Assembly (NCBI GenBank): GCA_031275145.1
Contig: JAISPE010000287.1
Span: 1-5,168, forward strand
Length of the DNA stretch: 5,168 nt
DNA from: Prevotellaceae bacterium
GTDB lineage: Bacteria; Bacteroidota; Bacteroidia; Bacteroidales; UBA932
Direction of reading: 5' to 3'
Position numbers and translations under genes: made by a program. This document shows positions 1 to 4,947 of this stretch, piece after piece. Below the pieces are notes generated by a model. The model saw nothing but the letters and a program-made list of their open reading frames with translations. It did not search any database and was not told the DNA's origin. How positions within the stretch are numbered: the stretch's first letter is position 1; the number at the start of each line of letters is the position of its first letter.

Positions 1-51
1 TTTCGGGCAAACACAGATTACTGTTTATTTTCAGGCCGGTTTTCGGTTTGT

Positions 52-83
52 ATTGCATATTTACGGCATTTGTCATACTTTTG
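52..83 (+). promoter_or_regulatory. Bacteroidota-type promoter for the radical SAM/DUF4130 operon
   Basis: A perfect -7 element TACTTTTG (TAnnTTTG) lies at 76-83. The -33 element is ATTG at 52-55, three of four matches to TTTG, with a 20-base spacer. Transcription would start near 88-92, leaving a leader of roughly 20 nt before the ATG at 109. The leader is A-rich and has no Shine-Dalgarno sequence, as is common in this phylum. Confidence 0.6.
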
Positions 84-108
84 TACAAAATTATTGAAAC
101 GCGAATAA

Positions 109-1377
109 ATGGATACAAAAATTTTCGATAAGCTGAAAATACTCGCCGAAGCGGCAAAATTCGATGTTTCCTGTGCTTCAAGCGGGACGACGCGAAACAA
201 TCCCGGTAAAGGCATCGGCTCGACGTCCGGATGGGGTATCTGTCACAGTTTTACGGAGGACGGTCGCTGTGTTTCCCTGCTCAAAATCATGCTGACAAAC
301 TGCTGTATCTACGATTGCGCCTACTGTGCCAATCGCAGAAGCAACGATATTCCGCGCACGACGTTCAGCGTGTCGGAACTTGTTGAACTGACCGTCGAAT
401 TTTACCGCAGGAATTATATCGAAGGTTTGTTTTTAAGTTCGGGAATCGTTCGTAACGCCGATTATACTATGGAACGCATGGTACGTGTGGCAAAAGATTT
501 GCGTACGGTACACAAATATAACGGATATATTCACCTGAAAAGCATTCCCGGAACGAGTCGCGAGCTGATTGCCGAAGCCGGTTTATACGCCGACCGTCTG
601 AGCTGCAATATCGAAATGCCTTCGGAAGAAAGTCTTAAATTGGTCGCTCCCGATAAAAACTATCAAAGCATATATACACCGATGAGTTACATCCAGCAGG
701 GCTTTTTGCAGGGTAGGGAAGACCGGCAAAAATACCGTCATGCACTGCGTTTTGCACCTGCCGGACAAAGCACCCAGATGATTATAGGCGCTTCGCAGGA
801 CAGCGATATGAAAATCCTGAACCTCTCCGACGCCCTGTACCGGCGTCCGGCGATGAAACGGGTTTATTATTCGGGATATATCCCGATAAACACTTACGAT
901 ACCCGTCTGCCGGCGATCGCTGCTCCGCCTCTCGTTCGTGAAAACAGACTGTATCAGGCCGACTGGCTGATGCGTTTTTATCATTTCAAGGTAAACGAGA
1001 TTGTGAACGAAGCGCATCCAAGTCTTGATCTGGACATTGACCCGAAACTGTCGTGGGCATTGCGGCATCCGGAAATGTTTCCGGTAAATGTCAATACCGC
1101 TGATTATGAAATGATACTGCGTGTCCCGGGCATAGGTGTGAAATCCGCCAAACTGATTGTAGCTGCCCGCCGTTACGGACGGCTGACTTCCGGAAATCTG
1201 CAGAAAATAGGAATAGTAATGAAACGGGCGCGGTTTTTCATTACCTGCAACGAGCTTGCAGCAAATACGGTGCATGAAACCGGACCCGAATATATCCGCA
1301 AAGCCCTGACAGATTCCGTAAATCCAAAGAAACGCAAGACAAACGACAGACAGCTGGTAATCGATTTTGGAGAATAA
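109..1377 (+). CDS. Radical SAM protein with C-terminal helix-hairpin-helix, putative DNA repair/modification (TIGR03916 type)
   Basis: This 422-residue cytoplasmic protein is predicted to cleave S-adenosylmethionine at a 4Fe-4S cluster and act on DNA. The cluster motif CX3CX2C is C66, C70 and C73, in the stretch TNCCIYDCAYCANRR. Other family hallmarks seen are SCASSG (21-26), a Cys pair C45/C54 in the segment before the cluster, NYIEGLFLSSG (102-112), AGQSTQMIIGA (218-228) and LYQADWLMRFY (281-291). The C-terminus carries a helix-hairpin-helix, RVPGIGVKSAKLIVAARRYG (338-357), a non-specific DNA-binding fold, and ends FFITC (376-380) followed by a basic tail of about 40 residues. The start fits the family N-terminus and lies a short distance behind a promoter. 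The stop codon abuts the ATG of the next gene, so the two are co-transcribed. Family assignment is secure. Substrate and reaction are unknown; distant similarity to spore photoproduct lyase chemistry is only a guess. Confidence 0.93.
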   Translation: MDTKIFDKLKILAEAAKFDVSCASSGTTRNNPGKGIGSTSGWGICHSFTEDGRCVSLLKIMLTNCCIYDCAYCANRRSNDIPRTTFSVSELVELTVEFYRRNYIEGLFLSSGIVRNADYTMERMVRVAKDLRTVHKYNGYIHLKSIPGTSRELIAEAGLYADRLSCNIEMPSEESLKLVAPDKNYQSIYTPMSYIQQGFLQGREDRQKYRHALRFAPAGQSTQMIIGASQDSDMKILNLSDALYRRPAMKRVYYSGYIPINTYDTRLPAIAAPPLVRENRLYQADWLMRFYHFKVNEIVNEAHPSLDLDIDPKLSWALRHPEMFPVNVNTADYEMILRVPGIGVKSAKLIVAARRYGRLTSGNLQKIGIVMKRARFFITCNELAANTVHETGPEYIRKALTDSVNPKKRKTNDRQLVIDFGE

Positions 1378-2142
1378 ATGCTTTATTTTATTTACGACAA
1401 TACTTTCGAGGGACTTCTGACCTGCGTTTTCGACGCTTTCAACCGGCGTGAATTTCCTCAGAAAATTGTGCGAACGGACACAGCGCTTCCTTTGTTTACC
1501 GAACCGTTCAGGGTAATAACCGACACGGACAAATCGGAACGGGTGCTGAACGCTCTCAAAAAGAAAATCTCTCACTCGGCTGTACGCATGCTGTTCGTCG
1601 ATTTTCTTTCCGAACTCGAGGGGATAGAAACGGTCATTTTCCGCTATATCCAAAAGGCGGTGACAGCGAAAACAAGTATCGAAATGAATTTTGCCGACGC
1701 CGATGTTCTCGAACTGTCGAAAATCTACAGAAAGGTTATGCGTGAGGAAGAACGTGTCCGGCAGTTTGTACGTTTCCAGAAAACCGCCGACAATATTTAT
1801 TTTGCAGTCATAGAGCCTGTCTACAATGTCCTGCCTTTGACCGGCAGGTTTTTTAAAACCCGTTATGCCGACCAGCAGTGGATTGTCTATGACGCAAAAA
1901 GAAAGTATGGACTGTTCTACGACCTGAACACTGTCGAAACAGTCTGTTTCGACAGTCTGGATATATCTCCTGCCGGAAATATAAATCCGGAAAAATTAGA
2001 CGAATCCGAACTCGCTTTCAGAATCCTGTGGAAAGACTACCTGAAAGCCGTCACAATCCGCGAACGTATAAACCTGAAACTTCAACGCCAGTACATGCCC
2101 GTTCGATTCTGGAAATATCTGACGGAGAAAAACGGCGAATGA
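1378..2142 (+). CDS. TIGR03915/DUF4130 family putative DNA metabolism protein, partner of the radical SAM protein
   Basis: This 254-residue soluble protein has no signal peptide or membrane segment. It matches the DUF4130 (PF13566) family over its full length: YDNTFEGLLTCVFDAF (6-21), NFADADVLELSKIYRKV (104-120), RFQKTADNIYFAVIEP (132-147), YADQQWIVYDAKRKYG (163-178) and the C-terminal signature RQYMPVRFWKYLTEK (237-251). In many bacteria this domain is fused to a uracil-DNA glycosylase-like (UdgX-type, TIGR03914) domain. Here the protein ends directly after the DUF4130 signature, so it is the stand-alone form. The ATG follows the upstream stop with no gap, and GGAG at 1369-1372 lies five bases before it, which supports the start and translational coupling. 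The function is predicted only, from the linkage with the radical SAM-HhH protein and with UDG domains: DNA repair or base modification. Confidence 0.9.
   Translation: MLYFIYDNTFEGLLTCVFDAFNRREFPQKIVRTDTALPLFTEPFRVITDTDKSERVLNALKKKISHSAVRMLFVDFLSELEGIETVIFRYIQKAVTAKTSIEMNFADADVLELSKIYRKVMREEERVRQFVRFQKTADNIYFAVIEPVYNVLPLTGRFFKTRYADQQWIVYDAKRKYGLFYDLNTVETVCFDSLDISPAGNINPEKLDESELAFRILWKDYLKAVTIRERINLKLQRQYMPVRFWKYLTEKNGE
1830..1854 (+). other. Terminator-like hairpin with T-tract inside the DUF4130 gene
   Basis: CCTGCC (1830-1835) and GGCAGG (1843-1848) form a perfect six-pair GC-rich stem with a 7-base loop, followed at once by six Ts (1849-1854). This is the architecture of an intrinsic terminator, but it lies within codons 151-159 (VLPLTGRFF). 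VLPLT belongs to the family core, so protein constraint may explain the sequence. The orientation would act on the sense transcript. Confidence 0.3.
1930..1956. repeat. Perfect 27-nt palindrome (13-bp arms, 1-nt centre) inside the DUF4130 gene
   Basis: The left arm ACTGTCGAAACAG (1930-1942) and right arm CTGTTTCGACAGT (1944-1956) are exact reverse complements around a single T at 1943. In RNA this would give a 12-pair stem with a 3-nt loop. It spans exactly nine codons, residues T185-S193, just after the conserved RKYG..YDL region, in a stretch I believe is variable in the family. The structure is directly visible; its role is unknown. Confidence 0.9.
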
Positions 2143-2160
2143 CGAACGGTTAACGGCCGC

Positions 2161-2820
2161 CTATTCCAATGCCCACGACTTGAGAGCTCCGTTGTTTATC
2201 TCTATCCACATGCTTTTGCTCATGTGTTTTTCCAGATAGTGTTTGAGATACTGTTTTGTGTCTTCGCAAATTAAATTGTCTTCGACATTGAATTTATTGT
2301 ACACTACCCCGACTATTTCGATTTTTGTATAACGGCATATTTCGAGCGTCAGCAAGGTATGGTTTATGCTTCCAAGCCTTGGCGATGTCACTACAAATAC
2401 AGGGAGATTATTTTCCCTTATATAATTTAAAGTCGTATAACTTCCTGTCAAAGGTGTCATTATACCTCCGGCGCCTTCTATGAGCGTCACGTCGTATTTC
2501 TTTTGCAGAATGTCGGTAGCGTTTTTTATTGCCTTCAAGTCGATGTTAACATTATCTACCTGTGCGGCAAGATGCGGCGAAGCGGGATACGATAATAAAA
2601 ACGGACAGGTTGTGCCGTCGAGATCTTCCGGCAGAAGCCCTGTTCCCATAATTTTTCTGTGGACTTCAATGTCCTCCGAGACGCCGTTTGCGCCCGTCTG
2701 AACGAGTTTCTGAGTGATTACACTGTGTCCCGTTTCTGCATACTCCTTTGCAATGTAACCCGTTGCATAGCTTTTACCTATATTGGTATCAATTCCTGTT
2801 ACAAAAATTACTTTTCCCAT
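2161..2820 (-). CDS. bioD: Dethiobiotin synthetase BioD
   Basis: This 219-residue cytosolic enzyme converts 7,8-diaminopelargonate, CO2 and ATP to dethiobiotin, the penultimate step of biotin synthesis. The N-terminal P-loop is GIDTNIGKS (9-17), matching the BioD form GTDTxVGKT. K38 in QKLVQTG corresponds to the carboxylate/substrate lysine of the KPVxxG motif, with Leu in place of Pro. EGAGGIMTPL (115-124) is the second family signature, and VVTSPRLGSINHTLLTLE (143-160) is the conserved third region. The length is typical for BioD. It is the second gene of a bioC-bioD operon: its ATG overlaps the bioC stop by one base (TAATG), which implies translational coupling, with only a weak AAAAG ahead of it. 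It ends with TAG, 18 bp from the convergent DUF4130 gene, and I see no clear terminator there. Confidence 0.95.
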   Translation of the reverse strand: MGKVIFVTGIDTNIGKSYATGYIAKEYAETGHSVITQKLVQTGANGVSEDIEVHRKIMGTGLLPEDLDGTTCPFLLSYPASPHLAAQVDNVNIDLKAIKNATDILQKKYDVTLIEGAGGIMTPLTGSYTTLNYIRENNLPVFVVTSPRLGSINHTLLTLEICRYTKIEIVGVVYNKFNVEDNLICEDTKQYLKHYLEKHMSKSMWIEINNGALKSWALE

Positions 2821-3572
2821 TACTTTTTATTTAAAACCAGATAAACCGGATTATATGTTAATATTACTTTTGTTCCGTCTGAAAACATTTTGCCGTATTT
2901 GCTGCAAAATGACTTTAATCCCGATTGCGTTCGCATTATCCCCGAACAGTTTGCATTTACGCCGGTTCGCCTGAAATGCGAAAGTATTTCGGCCGGCGAA
3001 TTAAAGGATACCTGTATTTCTTCGCCGGACAGATGCAGTATCTCGAAATACGGCGAAAATAAATCCCTCAGTATCTCCACAGAACAGTATTCGAGTCCTG
3101 TTCCGGTTATTTTCCGTATTTCCTTAAGGTTGTTTTTTCCGAATGTGGATAAAAACATATAACCTCCCGGCAAAAGACTTTGATGCGCTTTTTTCACAAA
3201 TACGGAAAGATTGTCAAACCATTGAAGAGTCGATGAAGATACTGTCAAATCTATTCCGTGCGGAAAGTCAACCGACTGGGCATCGCCTCCGATAAACGTA
3301 AAATTGTTTTCCGGAAACAGATCGTGCATCAGCGCTCCGGATTTTTCATTTATATCGTTCAGATAATAATATGCATTCGGAAACAGAGGGATAATGTTTT
3401 TTGTCAGTAAACCCGTTCCGCAACCGATTTCGAGTACTGTTTCCGGCGTACGGGTATACAGGGCAGATATCAAGGCAGCAAGCTTGCCGGCGATTTCTTT
3501 CTGTGCATGGGCATTATCGTCGTATGTATCTATACTTTTGCCAAATTTACGTATTATTAAACTATTATTCAC
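2820..3572 (-). CDS. bioC: Malonyl-ACP O-methyltransferase BioC
   Basis: This 250-residue SAM-dependent methyltransferase caps the free carboxyl of malonyl-ACP so that the fatty acid synthase can elongate it to pimeloyl-ACP methyl ester, the start of the biotin pathway. The class I Rossmann motif I is VLEIGCGTG (46-54). An acidic residue follows the next strand in YYLNDIN (69-75), and GGDAQ (95-99) matches the GDAE-like motif. SSSTLQWFD (112-120) is the BioC hallmark S-x-LQW, LLPGG (133-137) is the post-core motif, and HFRRTGVNA (199-207) is the C-terminal BioC signature. The start is GTG. An in-frame stop lies 13 codons upstream at 3609-3611, and the N-terminus RKFGKSIDTYDDNA fits family starts. 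It is first in the operon, ahead of bioD. BioG, BioH, BioF, BioA and BioB are not seen in the window. Confidence 0.92.
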   Translation of the reverse strand: MNNSLIIRKFGKSIDTYDDNAHAQKEIAGKLAALISALYTRTPETVLEIGCGTGLLTKNIIPLFPNAYYYLNDINEKSGALMHDLFPENNFTFIGGDAQSVDFPHGIDLTVSSSTLQWFDNLSVFVKKAHQSLLPGGYMFLSTFGKNNLKEIRKITGTGLEYCSVEILRDLFSPYFEILHLSGEEIQVSFNSPAEILSHFRRTGVNANCSGIMRTQSGLKSFCSKYGKMFSDGTKVILTYNPVYLVLNKK

Positions 3573-3584
3573 TCCGTAACAATA

Positions 3585-3592
3585 TCCTCCTT
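3585..3592 (-). promoter_or_regulatory. Shine-Dalgarno-like sequence ahead of bioC
   Basis: AAGGAGGA on the minus strand is a near-perfect anti-16S match, but it lies 12 bases before the GTG at 3572, longer than usual. The TTG between them is out of frame, so GTG remains the best start. A strong Shine-Dalgarno stands out because the other leaders here are A-rich and lack one. Confidence 0.5.
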
Positions 3593-3603
3593 CAAATACG
3601 GCG

Positions 3604-3633
3604 CAAAGTTAAAAATTAAAAATTAATTCCAAA
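3604..3633 (-). promoter_or_regulatory. Promoter of the bioCD operon
   Basis: On the minus strand, TTTG (3633-3630) and TAACTTTG (3611-3604) match the Bacteroidota -33 and -7 elements exactly, with an 18-base, almost pure A/T spacer. Transcription should begin near 3597-3599, giving a leader of about 25 nt to the GTG. The elements lie wholly between kdsD and bioC, so bioCD can be transcribed independently of kdsD. Confidence 0.75.
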
Positions 3634-3642
3634 ACTGTTGTG

Positions 3643-3660
3643 CATTTATATACATTTATA
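3643..3660. repeat. Direct repeat of CATTTATA just upstream of the bioCD promoter
   Basis: CATTTATA occurs at 3643-3650 and again at 3653-3660, a 10-bp period of one helical turn. It lies 10 to 27 bases upstream of the -33 element of bioC. The position and periodicity would suit an activator or repressor site, but the repeat is AT-rich and could be chance. Confidence 0.5.
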
Positions 3661-3676
3661 CAGGAACAGCCGCGTC

Positions 3677-4639
3677 TCAAATTATTCCCTCCCTGAGAAT
3701 ACTGTGGATATGAACCATGCCTTTGTATTCGTTGTTCTGCAGGACAATCAACTGCGTTATCGAACGGCTTTCCATGAGATTAAACGCATTAATCGCCAAC
3801 TCGTCATAATCTACGGTTACCGGATTTTTACTCATAATATCTTTTGCTTTTAGATGTACAATATCCTTGCTTTTCTCCAGCATGCGTCTTAAATCGCCGT
3901 CGGTTATGATTCCTTCCAGCTTGCCGTTGTCCAGAACGGCCGTAGCCCCCAGCATTCGGGATGATATTTCGATAATAACGTCATCTAAAGCCGTGTCTTT
4001 CCCGACGGCGGGCTTTTCTTTGCCGATGACGTCGGCGACTCGGAGATACAGTTTTTTACCCAAAGAGCCGCCCGGGTGAACTCTTGCGAAATCCTGCGAA
4101 GAAAAACCTCTGAGTCTCAGCAGGCATATTGCCAGAGCATCTCCGATAACCAGATGCGCCGTTGTACTCGATGTGGGAGCAAGATTGTTGGGACAGGCTT
4201 CCGCATCCACGTATGCTTTCAGTCTGTAATCGGCCTGCTCTTCGAGATACGATCCCGGAGTTGAAACCAGAGAAACAATCCTGTTTCCCATATTTCTGAT
4301 TAAAGGTACAAGGACTTTTATCTCGGGCGTGTTTCCGCTTTTCGACAGACAGAGAACAATGTCGTCGGGAGTTATTATGCCCAAATCTCCATGAATGGCG
4401 TCTGCCGCATGCATGAAAATGGCATGAGTACCCGTAGAATTTAATGTGGCGACTATTTTCTGTGCAATAATCGCACTTTTTCCCACTCCTGTGGCGACTA
4501 ACCGCCCATTGCTTCTGAAAATCGCTTCTGCAGTCCGCTCAAAGTCATCGTCAACAAAAGAAATCAGTTTATCAATTACTTCCGCTTCCGTTTTTATCGT
4601 CCTAACTGCCCATTTTTTTATATCGCTCATTTTTGTCAT
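3677..4639 (-). CDS. kdsD: D-arabinose-5-phosphate isomerase (KdsD/KpsF/GutQ family)
   Basis: This 320-residue cytosolic enzyme interconverts D-ribulose 5-phosphate and D-arabinose 5-phosphate, the first step towards KDO for the lipopolysaccharide inner core or a KDO-containing capsule. An N-terminal SIS domain (about 35-180) has ATGVGKSA (49-56), CLSKSGNTPE (97-106) and APTSSTTAHLVIGDALA (154-170). K54, E106, E147 and H188 align at a constant offset of five with the catalytic K59, E111, E152 and H193 of E. coli KdsD, so all are present. ARVHPGGSLGK (185-195) is the family signature. Two CBS domains follow (about 201-258 and 265-318; ITDGDLRRML, KDIMSKNPVTV), as is standard. M1 and M4 are both possible starts; M1 lies close behind a promoter and fits the family length. 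The 104-bp gap to bioC holds a separate promoter. Confidence 0.95.
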   Translation of the reverse strand: MTKMSDIKKWAVRTIKTEAEVIDKLISFVDDDFERTAEAIFRSNGRLVATGVGKSAIIAQKIVATLNSTGTHAIFMHAADAIHGDLGIITPDDIVLCLSKSGNTPEIKVLVPLIRNMGNRIVSLVSTPGSYLEEQADYRLKAYVDAEACPNNLAPTSSTTAHLVIGDALAICLLRLRGFSSQDFARVHPGGSLGKKLYLRVADVIGKEKPAVGKDTALDDVIIEISSRMLGATAVLDNGKLEGIITDGDLRRMLEKSKDIVHLKAKDIMSKNPVTVDYDELAINAFNLMESRSITQLIVLQNNEYKGMVHIHSILREGII

Positions 4640-4654
4640 CTTTTAAAATTAATG

Positions 4655-4685
4655 CAAAGTTAGCAGGATTTTTATATCTGTCAGG
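4655..4685 (-). promoter_or_regulatory. Promoter of kdsD
   Basis: TAACTTTG on the minus strand (4662-4655) is a perfect -7 element, identical to that of bioC. The -33 region is weak: CCTG (4685-4682) at a 19-base spacing matches TTTG at only two positions. Transcription would begin close to 4648-4650, giving a very short leader of about 10 nt before the ATG at 4639. Confidence 0.55.
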
Positions 4686-4723
4686 CTAAAATTGAAAAAT
4701 ATTGCGCCGTGCAGGGGAAAAAA

Positions 4724-4753
4724 GTTGCAGAAAGGAAAAAAGAAATAACTTTG
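4724..4753 (+). promoter_or_regulatory. Rightward promoter with no intact gene directly behind it
   Basis: GTTG (4724-4727, followed by C) and TAACTTTG (4746-4753) give a good Bacteroidota promoter with an 18-base spacer, divergent from the kdsD promoter. Transcription would start near 4758-4762. The first ATG downstream (4796) opens only 27 codons. It may be the relic promoter of a lost gene or an upstream promoter giving the gene at 4948 a long leader. Confidence 0.55.
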
Positions 4754-4795
4754 TGCCATATAAAATTTACAGTTAAAGAAAAGAAAATTATTATC

Positions 4796-4879
4796 ATGAA
4801 TGATGCTTGCCGTCATGATTTGCGGATATGCCGGATGTCCCCGGCGGTAGCAGCAGTGGATGCAGATTCGGGACGCTGA
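4796..4879 (+). other. Short ORF, possible remnant 5' end of a lost gene
   Basis: ATG at 4796 opens a 27-codon frame (MNDACRHDLRICRMS at its start, TGA at 4877-4879), about 36 nt behind the presumed start of the orphan promoter and after an A/G-rich leader suited to Bacteroidota initiation. In the next frame, ATG at 4800 encodes 16 residues, MMLAVMICGYAGCPRR, a hydrophobic run ending in a weak lipobox-like YAGC. Neither resembles a family I know. A frameshifted beginning of a secreted-protein gene is possible; chance is at least as likely. Confidence 0.15.
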
Positions 4880-4893
4880 ACCGTAAACCGTAA
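4880..4893. repeat. Tandem duplication of ACCGTAA
   Basis: Two exact head-to-tail copies of the 7-mer ACCGTAA occupy 4880-4886 and 4887-4893. They begin directly after the stop of the short ORF and about 30 bases before the -7 element of the next gene. This could be a regulator site or simple slippage. Confidence 0.6.
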
Positions 4894-4921
4894 GCTGAAT
4901 ATCCGGTATCAAAAAAAATCA

Positions 4922-4929
4922 TACCTTTG
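4922..4929 (+). promoter_or_regulatory. -7 element ahead of the AAA-ATPase-like gene
   Basis: TACCTTTG is a perfect TAnnTTTG, 18 bases before the ATG at 4948. I find no convincing TTTG at the right spacing upstream, so the promoter is incomplete by consensus or depends on an activator. The leader would be only about 10 nt and has no Shine-Dalgarno. Confidence 0.45.
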
Positions 4930-4947
4930 TCACAAAATTTGTATGTC

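Larger units (their letters stand above)
4640..4947. other. Intergenic region between kdsD and the AAA-ATPase-like gene
   Basis: These 308 bases hold divergent promoters near the left end (kdsD leftward, an orphan promoter rightward), purine-rich A/G tracts at 4714-4745 and 4773-4787, short rightward ORFs from 4796 or 4800, a 7-bp tandem repeat at 4880-4893 and a further -7 element at 4922-4929. I see no tRNA, CRISPR repeat or insertion-sequence end. No ORF here has a recognisable family. Confidence 0.6.

Noticed and set aside
1..108. End of an upstream gene; one plus frame is open from base 1 to TAA at 106-108, and another encodes a hydrophobic stretch
   Set aside because: All three plus frames are open for most of this short stretch, none gives a recognisable protein end, and the promoter for the radical SAM gene occupies 52-83. 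I treat it as leader sequence.
583..1653. A 356-codon open frame on the minus strand antisense to both left-hand genes
   Set aside because: It lies opposite two proteins with clear full-length family matches, spans their junction, and its translation is rich in Arg, His, Phe and Gln with no recognisable motif. This is the usual shadow of real codons on the other strand.
1930..1956. parS or LexA box
   Set aside because: parS has half-sites TGTTTCAC converging on the centre, whereas here the TGTTTCG halves face the other way. A LexA-type CTGT-N8-ACAG spacing is not met (N4 within each arm), and the position is deep inside a gene.
3635..3669. Terminator after kdsD formed by CTGTT...AACAG followed by TTTT on the minus strand
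   Set aside because: The stem is only five pairs with a loop of about 25 bases, too weak to call.
3573..3676. BirA operator upstream of bioC
   Set aside because: No pair of TTGTAAACC-like half-sites with the expected 14-15 bp spacing is present. A TTGTTAC near the GTG has no partner.
4793..4819. Inverted repeat ATCATGA...TCATGAT around the short ORF start
   Set aside because: Seven pairs around a 13-base loop, built largely from the self-palindromic TCATGA, which is expected by chance.
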